Source of the DNA: Trichobilharzia szidati
Taxonomy: Eukaryota; Platyhelminthes; Trematoda; Strigeidida; Schistosomatidae
Reading direction: 5' to 3'
DNA: 64,000 nt
NCBI GenBank assembly: GCA_944472155.2
Contig: OX235279.1
Span: 116,738,110-116,802,109, forward strand
In this document: in pieces, positions 24,301-36,300 of the stretch
Layout: each line of letters opens with the position of its first letter
Position numbering within the stretch: position 1 is the first letter of the stretch
The notes under the pieces: model-generated
The model's database searches: none
What the model was told of the DNA's origin: nothing
Seen by the model: the letters and a program-made list of their open reading frames with translations, nothing else
Translations under genes and position numbers: made by a program

Positions 24301-27300
24301 AAGAAATCGCTAGCTGGCTTACTCATATATTCTCAAGGAGATACATTTACAACCAACCACAACCCCGTTGGCAAAGGTGATACTTGGAAGGTAAGACTTT
24401 CACCTAGAAGGTTGGGAGGCAGTGAATTGGATAAATGCTGTGATTCCATTTTACCACAGAAATCTAGTGAAGGAATGTTTCATAAGACCATGAAGACGTT
24501 AGGTCGACAGTTTGGTGATCACAGATGCCTGTTAAACACACGTTACCACTGTATGAAGCTGGTTTTGAACGGAAACGGTGACACACAAACACATCTTGGT
24601 AAAGTCAACATCACCGGTGAACTTTTTAAGTTGAATTCACTAACTGAAGATCAGTTCAAGGTTTTGATTTTTCATGTGTGCGTTAAGGTTCCCTAAATTT
24701 TCTGATGTATGAACACAGATGTTGAATAGGCTAAAATACGACTCACAAACGGCACTGAAGGATACTGGAGAAGAATATCAGCAGCTAACTAACCTACATA
24801 AAATCACAACCTTAGTACAGTCTGGTGGACAGAGTACGGCTGAAGTATATGTGGAGAATACAGTACCAACGACGGCTAACTCACCACATGTATCACAGAG
24901 AAAACCACCCATAGCGTTCTGGCAATATGGCGCTTGGCATTATTAAAAATTGTGCCCTTCCAAACATCATAAATTCTAAGAATGCAGTACTATGATGACT
25001 CTGAAGGAGTTCTACAGAAGGCATCCCGGTATCATATGAAGTCTATCGCCCGAAGCTATGCATACTGGATACGGATATAGCAGAATTTGTTAACCACTTT
25101 CAGTGATGCAAAGATGTTTCCAAGTATCCGTCACTTTGAATGACTGTCAGCAAGAACTAAGTGGTACACTCCATCCACCTGCCCCGAGAAGTCTATGTGT
25201 AGTGATGACCATAGTTTTGCTAGAGTGTCTTCTTGAGATTGTTCTCTGGGCAGATTCCTCGCAGCGGCTTAGCTCCAGTGGCAGAGGCTGACAAATTCTG
25301 TTATATCAGTATCCATGCCAAACTTGGTTAAAAACATTTGTATTTTGTGATCTTCGTTTAGTATTCGATCTTTACTAAGTGTAACATAAAGAAAAGTTAC
25401 CATGTGTTTTGTTAGTAAAATCACTTCTCTCGTTCTGACAACAATCTACTGGTCAGCCGACAGAAAATAATGGTGCTACAAAACAAGGGAACTATTTATG
25501 GAAATGGGATAAATTTTAAAGGTTTAGGGTTTAATAAAGCAGTGACTTATTTTAATTAGAAGACAGAACTAGCTATTCCACACAATAATAGTCTTGTTGA
25601 TTAGTTAAGGGTGAATTGTGCACAAGGATTTCTGATTTGGAACTTATCAAGCCTATGTGTCCCATTAAAGAAGTGATTGTAATAAGGGTTTTAACTGTTA
25701 ATATTTATCGATTATTCCTCTCATTTCACATGTGTGAATAGGTGTAGTGAAATGTCAGATCATATGAATGACATATCCCTTATCGAATAAAGTATAATTA
25801 TATTTCAATAGTTTACACACAATGATAGGTTTTGTTATTCCATATTAGTTTGTTTATTAGGTATATCACACAGTGAAACAGTATTATTTACTGGATCCAG
25901 TAAATAATACTTTTTCACTGTGATATACCTAATAAACAAACTAATATGGAATTACTTACTACCACAGTGCCTAAGTTTTACACATATATTAGGGTTTTGT
26001 TACTGGTAATATTTCGAGAAAAATTACTGCCCATGTTCACACCACTGTTGGAATTGTTTTGTTCACACATTTATGATTTGTACTCATATATGTAGTTCAT
26101 TATTTTTGCTCATTCATGTTTTTTTTGTACTTGAATTATATTCCACGTTCATTCATGTTTTGGATTCAGAATTATATTCCAAGTTGTTGATAGTTGTACT
26201 GCGTCACCCTTTAATGAATATCGATTCTGTTATAAGTCTTTCTTTCCATTTGTTCATGTTAGTTTTCAGAGTACATACATAGTTCCAATTGATATATAAT
26301 AATCGAATATAATTCTGAATACGAAAAACATGAATGAGCAGAAATAATGAACTATATATGAGTACAAATCAATAAATGTGTGAACAAAACAATTCCAACA
26401 GTGATGCGAACACGGGCAGTAATTTTGCTCGAAATATTACCAATAACAAAACTTATCATTGTGTGTAAACTATTGAAATATAATTATACTTTATTTGATC
26501 TAATCCACAATGATCAAACTTTTTACTGATATTAATCCCTTATCGAGTGAACGCTGAAAATGTCTCATGAGACATACTCTAAAAATCTGTCAAGTGTTGA
26601 ACACTATCAGGCATTTGTTTTGTGTCAATACTTAAGTGTGAGTAAATTAAAGTGTACTACTATTCATTTATTAGACTTACTCTGATCACATTTGCTTCCA
26701 ATGAATCCAGGGAAACAAATACATACTCCAGTTTCTTTATTGCACTCTACGCTGTTATTACAATCACAGATTTCTGTACAAGATTTACCCCATCTACCTG
26801 GAGGACATGCTATAGGAAGAATAGTGAAGAAAGAAGGGTGCAAACTATAATGCTATTGGAAACACTTATTTCCCTATAAGGATTTAAAACAAGCAACAGA
26901 AGTTAATGCCCACGTAATCTGAATTCCTCCATTCAGGAAAGTGGAGCATATCCATATAAATACATTCGATTTGTTACACTTCTTTTGAAGGAGATACCTT
27001 TAGAGAAGTGTAAACAAAACTGACTGGATATGTTCAGTTGGAAAAGTCAAAACGTTTCTTAAGTTTGCAGTGTTCACAGATGAGAGATGATGGCTTAATA
27101 ATGCTTACCCTTTGAAAATGACCAGAAGCGTAGTACATTTCATTGAAGTTCTATTTAGTTACCCAGAGTTACTGTTGCTTTTGTTGAGGATTCGGAAGAT
27201 ATGCAGCGAGGAGGTGATTGATGAAGAAATGAGTAATCTCTGAAGAACCCTGATGGAAAACTGTTTTCCGCCTAGGTTCATAGACAAGAATCTCAAATTA

Positions 27301-30300
27301 AAGAAGACTTCCGAACAAGTTCAATCCGTCCCGAAGAAGACACATCTGCTTAATCTAGAATTCAAAGGTGACACTGATGCAGAAATCCTTCGTAAACGCC
27401 TCTGCTAATCTCTGAGGAAGACATACTTCGCCGCGAGCCTACGACTAACGTTTTCCTGCACGAAACTTTTCAGCCAGAACGCGAAAGACAAGCTGTCGCA
27501 TTGGGCTACTTCAACGTGCATATACCAGTTTACTTGCTCTTGCGGAGCTGAGTACATCGGCCGTACCATGAGCCAACTTGAAAAACGCGCTCGTGAACAC
27601 TATCCAGCCTGGCTAGTAAAAAGAGAACGAAAACGGGTATATAGTTCAGTGACAGAACATCTGGTCAATTCAGGACATTCAGCGCCATTCGAAAAATCCT
27701 TCAAAATCAAATACAAGATTCGAGCAAACCTATCAAAGGAAGTAAAATTAAGACATCTGGGCATAGCTGAGGCACTAACCATCCAAAAGCTCAAACCCAC
27801 GCTATGTATCCAAAAGAAATAGGTTCAACCCTTGTCCCTGCCTTGGCCATCATAAACAGGTAATTCTTCTAATAGTGACTATCCCATTGCCTTTCTTATC
27901 CAAACTTCCTGTTTATTCATGTTATTTTAAGTTTTTCTTAATCCCTATTTACACTACCATATTTTCATATCCGAACTTCCTGTCTATTTTGTTATTTTAT
28001 TATTTCTACACATTTAATCCCTGATTGCATAAACAATTATTCGTCACATTAGTTATGATCCTACTAGATTTTTATCCAAACATCCTGTCTATTGTTGTTA
28101 TTTCTACATTTCTAACTCCTAATTGCACAATATCTCAATCTTCTCAGTAATTATGATGCTACTTTTCTGAGCTTTATCCGTACCCTTGTTTATTATAGCA
28201 TTTTAATTCATAATTGTAATTCTTTTAATCTGACCCTTGACCAGAAATTATTCTGGAACTTTCCTACCCATTTATTATAAATACACGAATGTACAGCCTA
28301 GTTGATGACTTTGTCGGAAAGAAAATTTTCTTCGCTGCAACTGTCTTTTTATTCCCTTTGATCAAATGTGTATATTCCGTGACAATGAATGCGACAAGTA
28401 GTTATTTGTTGGTAAGATTATCTGAGATAAGTTTAGACTGGTAGACTAGTGTTATGCAGTGACAATTGAATTTGAAGGAATTAAGTAGACGGAGACATTT
28501 GGCTGAATGTTTTCAAGGACAATGCTGGGAAGCCAATTTTCATTTCATCTTCACTGCTTTACATGGCAAATGTTTACCGTCGTCTAATTCATACATACAT
28601 GCAGAGTGAGTAAATTCACTTGATTTATCCTGTGACTTGACGTTCCCCACAGAAGTTTATGGATTCATCCGATTTTTTTCCTTGTAACGTTTACTGTGTA
28701 TTAGTTTATCAATAAAACAAATTTCTTGGGAAGTGAATATTATTGGAAAATTATTCAATTTTAATTGTTGAACTGAAATAATATTTACTAACTTACATGG
28801 CTCCTCATCTATTGAATAGAAATCATTCTCTAAAGATGAAAACAAAAGCGCAGACAATTTAGTGTACTGAACTGTTAAAGGAAATGACAAAAGATACATT
28901 ACTAAATGCACACTTTATAATCACTTTCGCAAAAAAAATTCTGTCACTGGAAGACAGGAGCTGAAAAGAAACGTAAAATAAGTTTGTTTAGATACTAACT
29001 GTATTACAAGTTAATAAGTAAGTAAAATTATATCACTTGGTGAGGCTAAATTTGGAAAATCCCAATGGTTAACTTCATTACTAAGAAGTCACCCAAATCG
29101 AAATATATTGCAGTGATTTTTGGGTGATTCTTTTGAGAAACGAGACATCACATAAGTGGTATTGAACTGGTGAAATTATTAGCCATAATAACTGTAAGAA
29201 TTGACGGATAAATATCGAAAAAGTGCCTAAATGTGTAATTAAGATACTAATCATTAATTAACTACTGATTATTTTCAGATATACTGAAAGGTCATTTTCG
29301 TGACATTTTCACTTGATATGTCCACTGCAGAAGAAGGGATTTTATTAGAATAGGCAATAATACAAAAGCACTGGAAATCCAATACGTAATTTTATAAAAC
29401 ATCAGATATCCCACCCCATCCCCTGTGATTTCGGTGATTTACAAGGAATCGATTGATTCTGAAATGGCTCTAATAACATCTTAATATATATTAAATATAT
29501 TCATACATTGCTAATATTTAGCCACTAATCTATGCATTTGGCAGCTGAGGATCACTGGTTCTGATGGTCAGCATAATGCGGAATACATTCAAGTTTGGAA
29601 CGACATTTTCGGTAATTTCTAAAAATTCTTAATGTTAATTCCGTTCTCGCTTGTTCTTCACCAACTTTTCATTTGTGTTTGGTCATACTACTTACTACTA
29701 CTAAGTAGCATAAGTATGTTTCATTTTATTACTCCATAATCATAGTTATTGACTCTTATGCTAACTTACCTCACTTATCGTATCAACAATAGATTTGGTC
29801 TGGCGTAATTCGTTTCTACTGGTTAGACTGTATGTATCATACATTTCTTCTTGATGCTTCACTCTCTTTTGAACATTGCTTATTTGAATATTTTTATTCT
29901 TGACGAGTAGATTCACATGTTATTTAGATGCCCACTCTGATAAACTTTGACACAGCTTCACTGTTTTTTCTTACTGACGCACAGTGACAGCGTATTCGAC
30001 AGCATACAGCCTAGACACCTCACAACGTCAGGCTTGTATACTCTATTCATTATATTTATGCGTAATTCAAACATTTGGTCTAGTTAATCGAATGATGGAT
30101 TACAAATTTTCCCTCCATATTTCTTAGAAGAGATACACATAGGGTTTATCGCCTATTAAATCTCATGGATGAGTATTCTTCTTCACATCCAATTTGGTCA
30201 GTCCCTGAGATCACAACTTCACAACGCGACTACGGGGAGGTCACCTAAAAAGTCAGTCCATAATCCCCATGAATACATTGCACATTTCGCTGCATCCTAC

Positions 30301-33300
30301 AGAGATGATTAACTTCAGGTCTATTTTCGTCACCAGTTGTATATTTGTTCAGTCGATAACAGTCAATGAGGTGAAGCTTGATAATGTATCATTATTTTCT
30401 GAATATTTCGAAACTAAAGCCAAAATGTAGTTGAATAGCAACAGGAAAATCTTAAACTGCTAAATATGGCGCTGAAGATGTTGTCCAGAAGGACGACGAA
30501 AGCTTCGCAACTAAACCAACCAGCTCAGAAAACACTATTAATTGCAAATCATCCACCTGAGCTACAAATCTTCTCTATTACTTCAACATTTGAATTAATT
30601 TAGTAAAACTAGTTACTGACACGCCATTTGATCGGAATGCATATACTACTAATTTAGACTACACAAAAGTAAGACAAGTAGCAGATTTTTGTCTTACTCA
30701 ACTAAGTGAAATGTTAACACTGACCAAGGGTTTTTCCAGTTGAAACAAATTATCACTTACGCATGTCACATTTGTGTCTCATAACTCCATCCGAACACTG
30801 GCACAAACCTGTAACTGGATCACATCCTTTCCTGTTTGTTCCTTCACACTGACACTGAAATCGACAGTCTGGACCATAATTCCCAATATCACAAGCTAAA
30901 TAAAAATAAATTACAAATCTAATTAAGTCATACTGTTCAAAGGTAGAAAACCAACGCTTTTAAAGAATATAGAATTTCTACTAAGTTCAGTGTGTTTTAC
31001 AAACTAAATATGTAACCATAAATTTATTTCAAATATTTTAATATTGTGTATATTATGAAATGATGGATAGGATTTCTGGCTTAGGTGAATGTTTTTAATA
31101 TCGTGGAGCTTATTTGAGAAGAAATGAACTGTTAGCATTCTGCACAAGTAAATAAACAGCTTTGCTGATTTTTAGATTGCCCATCAAAATAAAAGAGGCT
31201 TCATGTTTAAATTATACTATTAAGGGAACACAGAAACACCAAATGTTGTACGTTTATTGATTAAGACGATTGGTGTATAGATATCATTTTTAATAAGGTT
31301 ATTATTTATGGTGGAATAGATAAATAAATGATCTGTTACATTTTCAGGGTCCAGGAATTCGAATTTTCTCCTAATCATGATGCCCAATAGGCAGTAACTA
31401 TTAATGCGAGTTTCTTTAGAAAGAAGACCTTTGTTATGTAGATTTCAGATAAAGAAACAAGCTCGAACTGAATGGGAAACTTCTGAGCTGTCAGTATTTT
31501 CAGCCATAAAGTCCATAAAATGCCCGGGAAGCTTTTATTAAACTCTCTGTAAATACTTCATTGATTGTCAGATATTTCTTGACCATCAAGGAAAATGAAC
31601 TGGTGAAACACTTAGAAGTTATCCTTCCTACATAACTTTATGTAACCAATTTTTCCCGCACAAGAAATGTCAATCTTTTATTTATCTAAGTACATCATGT
31701 TATCTATCCGGTACAGTTTTTATAGTCCTGTGTAGAACAAAGAGTAAAATATGACCTTACACTATATATATATATATATATATATATTACTTTTGGACTG
31801 CTAAAGTGAAGTGAGGATAGTTGAATCTCTTTTACTCAAACAACAGACAGGCACAGCAGCTCCTGCTGAAATTAACTCTAGGCTGCCAGGACTAGCAGTT
31901 GACTTTCCAAGGTTAGACGATAAGGCAATGCACTACTTACGTAGTGACTGTTGGCTTTAACTGTATAATTTAATGAAGATCTTGAAATTCAGCGAAATTT
32001 CTCAGAATGAAAATTCAGAGAACGATTATCTACTTGGTAAAATAACTCAATAACGGTGGAATCACTTTCATCAACATTTGAACCTTAAGACATCTGGTTA
32101 ACACAGTTTTAAGAGATTCATTAATTGAAACTGTGAGGAAACGTTTGACCATTACGATGAAGTTTTGGAGGTTCGCCAACTGTTCATGTGATCACGGGCA
32201 GTAATTTCGCTCGAAAAATTACCAAAAACAGAAACTTATTATTGTGTATAAACTACTGAAGTGTAACTATAATTTATTTAATTTATTTCAGAATGCCCAA
32301 ACTTTTTACTGACATTAATCCATCGCTTTTGCACAGACTCATTCTAGTTGCTAAAACAGCGTTAAGATACCTTATCGATCATATGGGAAATGTGACAATA
32401 TGGTTTTTCAGAGTGAGGTCACATTGGATGAATATGTTCACTGAAGTCATTTTTCTATGAGGTAACCATTCTAAAATTAGAATATCTTAGGAAATAAAGT
32501 TGATGAGATTATGACAGACTGTTTGATGCAACTGATTAATTACACTTACGTTTATCACATTTTTCACCCCAGTAACCTGCTTTACAAGCACATTTGCCAG
32601 TAGTTGGATTACAGCTTTGAAGATTACCCCTTTCATCATAGCCACAGCGACACAGCTTCGAACACTGTGGACCCCAATAACCAGGAGTGCAGTCTAGTAG
32701 ATAAATTAAAACTTTGCACTTGAATTGTAAAACATAAGATAAATCTAAGTAAATCAGATGAAAACGCCAAAATAGCCTTATTATTTAAATATCACATTCT
32801 GCAACAGTAGGTGATTGGTGAAAGCAATTTACTATTCGATAGTATGGAAAATTCCCATATTATGAATTAAAAGTCGATCTGAACAAAGAATATTCTTTTC
32901 AATAATTTCTCTTCACGTTCTTACAAATATAAAATATAATATTTATTGTCGTTACAATAATGGCCAGTTATGCGGTGGATGCATTCTTTAACGTAGAATA
33001 ACAGATTAGTTATGGGGTATCAAAATAAATAGTCGTACTTGTGTGACAAATGTGCTAAGCTGAATTGGATTACAAAATATTGTAAAATGGGAGACAATGG
33101 TGGTGATTAGTCATAATAGATTTGTAGAGTGTGGGGTAGGAAAATTGACAAGTCAGTTCAAGGTTATGAAAGGTGTCAGGTGAGTGGCTAGTACAAAATG
33201 GTCTGTATTAAAGAGGAGATAGTAAGACTGCAATTAGAGGTTCATAATGAAATAACGAATGTTAGAAATGAAACAAGTGCAACAGTGAAACAGTATTATT

Positions 33301-36300
33301 TACTGGATGACGTTTCGAACAAAATTTATTGTTCATTATCATATCAATTGTAATCACACGACTTTGAAACGTGAATTCGAAACGTCATCCTGTAAATAAT
33401 ACTGTTTCACTGTGTGATATATCTAATAAACAAACTAATATGGAATTACTTACTACCACAGTGCCCAAGTTTTACACACATATGAAACAGGTGGAAGCAT
33501 ATATTGAGAAAAGCGATAATCTCACTAATAATAAGTCCGGATAGTATAAACGAAAAATTCGATAGTATTGAGAGAATGTTTGCATGAAGGGCATAAATTA
33601 TGACGAATAATAATAATAATATTTGTAATAATAAGGAAAGGAAAAAAAGCCAAGAGGGTTAAGGGGAAAGAGCACTCTTGGTGAGAAGAAGGATCATCAA
33701 TCCAAGTTTGGCCACGGTAGGAACAGCGTCTGGATGTGTTCTTTTTGGATACAAAGTTCCGGTTTAGTCGATCTTATTGCAACAGCTTCAGCTATGTGTA
33801 GAAGACGTGAGCCAACTGTACGTGATAACGACTTCGGAATTCGGTATATAACCCTGAAAGCTGTGTTGACATCGATTTGATGTCCAGTATCGACGAAGTG
33901 TGACAGGATAGAGCTTTTTATGCACTTAATTGTAACCTTTATTGTAACGACAACAAATATTATATTTTATAATTGTAAGAACCTGAAGAGAAATTATTGA
34001 AAAGCATATTCCTCGTTCAGATTGACTTTTAATTTACTATTCAATGATTTGTGATGTGCTTTGCAATTAAGAGGATATTTACATATTTATATATATCACC
34101 GAAATATTTTATAAAGAAATAGCCCCAAATTTTCAGTGTATCATAGATGTTACTAAATGGTACATACTCCTCATAAGACTTTTGAAATAACAAGGGATTT
34201 ATGTTGGAAATGTATTAAAGTTAGTCATACCCATAAATGTATAAAAGGGTATGATCTGTAAAACAAAAAATAGCTCCTATCAATGAAGTATTACCATGAT
34301 ACCATAATCATACAAAGTGAATAATGCAAAATACTGTGTTATTTCAAAAATATGAATATGGAAATTTTCAAGAGCTAATTTGTAGAGATTTGATTTGTTT
34401 CAAATCTGATTTCAGACTGATATCAGCTAGAGTACCACAGAAAACCAGGGATTAGTGGACAGCTGTTTCGTCTTATTTTAGAACTCCTTGGCAGTACATA
34501 CCCACTGGGGCTCGAAACCAGGACCTTCTGGTTACAAGACAAGTCCGTAACCATCAGGTTGGGTGTGAGGATTAGCAGTCACCGATGACATTGGCTTGTG
34601 ATTGCGCTGAAATCACGAGTCGGTAGAAGTTGGTCATGGTTTCAAACCCCGGTGGACATGTACTTCCGAAGAGTCTCAGACTAGGACGAAACTGCTTTCC
34701 AGTACTCCCGGGTTCTCGATGGTTATCTGGCTGATATCGGTTCGTGGGCAGACTTGAGATAAATCTGGAAATGTTAAAAGGTAAGAATTAGATAAGACAT
34801 TTAAATCATACTGCTTGTTCCGGATACTGCAATAACTCTGATGGTCTATAAAATGAATTACAAATGTGTTGATTTCCGCTGAATTGGTTTTTATTTACTT
34901 GGTTTTCTAACTCCTTATAACTTTTGTATTCCTCTAGAATTCCTACATAATTCCATATTTTCCTTCGTTTCTGTGTGCACTGTGACCATAAGCCACTAAC
35001 TCATCACATTATTCACTTTATTACGTAACTGTAATCTACTTATTCAACTTCATTTATATATTGCTAACTCATCACTACAACCCTCTTACTAATCTTCAAC
35101 CCCATCTAGTTACAATTTGATTATTCGTCACATTTTTGAAATGTTCTGGTGACGTAAACAATAACTCTAAGTAATTTTTTTGTTATCTGACAAACTTACA
35201 CGCAAATTAAAATAATTATACACAATTGCGATGGTACAGTTAAGTGGATGAATTCACTGAAAAGAGACTCTTCTCGGAACCACGTGTAACGTTTACATTA
35301 AAACGAGTTACAGCAGAGTTTACGAAAGAGTTTCAGTTAAAAACAAGATGAATACATGATACCCCTTGAGTGATTCCATGCAATCATTACGCTTAGCGGA
35401 CAAAATATTTTTTGACAATGTGTCATTTCATTAGCTATTTACTTTCAGTATAGGCAGAGGCAAACTTCAAATTCACTACAGTATGAAACGTTAATTAAAT
35501 TCATTCCAGGTAAACTGATAATATCAAAATTGTTATTTTATAAAACTATAGTTATGCCGCTCAACATGGAAGCCGAAACTGATGACAAATGAAATGCGAG
35601 AGCAAGCCCAACTACACAAACTAAATTTGAGAAGACTTAATTAAATTATATGTACAATTTTCCATAGTTCTAGTAAAACAGTATTGTTTATTAAAATAGT
35701 TATCGCGAGAATCACCTACACAACAGATACTAAAGGCTTTATCCACTGCTTTGACAATATCTATAAATACATGGCATTCATAAGCTCCACATACAGGTCA
35801 AGTTTACAAGAAGAAAAATGCTTTACATACAATCCTCATGCACACAGGTCGTGGAAATAAGTGGATTATCTTCAACTGACTATAATATATTAATTTCAGT
35901 GAAATAAACAATTCATAAGTGTCCCTTTGGCTTATTACAGTCCTCGGTTGTTCTTTGGTTAGAATTTTGATGTGCCATAGTTTAGTGCGACAAATATTCG
36001 CAATTTTTGAAATGGACTAATGACAACGCCCGAAGAATAGTCTGAAAACCGAGTACAAAAAGAAACAAATCACTTTCTAGCTCTGTTGAATTTCAGATAT
36101 TAGAAGCATAGATGCCATCACAAGCTATTTTCTGGAACGAATAAATAGGAGCTTTATCAAAACGGCGTAGAAGACGCCTTCGAATTATACACTACTATGT
36201 GCATTAAATGATCTATCAGATGACAAAGTAGTTCCATCAGACTAAATCACCTACCATAGTATAAGATCGACAAAAATTCGGTTCTTTGGAGCTTTACACA

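Larger units (their letters stand above)
32826..34042. mobile_element. Inverted-repeat PLE (third lineage) with nested hairpin repeat
   Basis: Inverted arms of about 100 bp (about 32866-32965 and 33938-34032) share AAAGTC.ATCTGAAC ... ATAATTTCTCTTCA and the complement. The same 12-bp AATTTACTATTC lies at 32826-32837 and 34031-34042, a likely target duplication. Within it, 33701-33927 on the minus strand encodes a PLE endonuclease C-terminus ([25 protein letters not shown]). A second copy of the left part lies at 56834-57205. Confidence 0.7.

Noticed and set aside
28657..28911. A standalone 84-codon gene
   Set aside because: The downstream half is intron after a consensus donor. Only the 33-nt segment has exon-like borders.
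33701..33927. Exon of the host gene
   Set aside because: It is on the same strand and open, but its motifs match PLE endonuclease tails and it has no Cys-rich EGF pattern.
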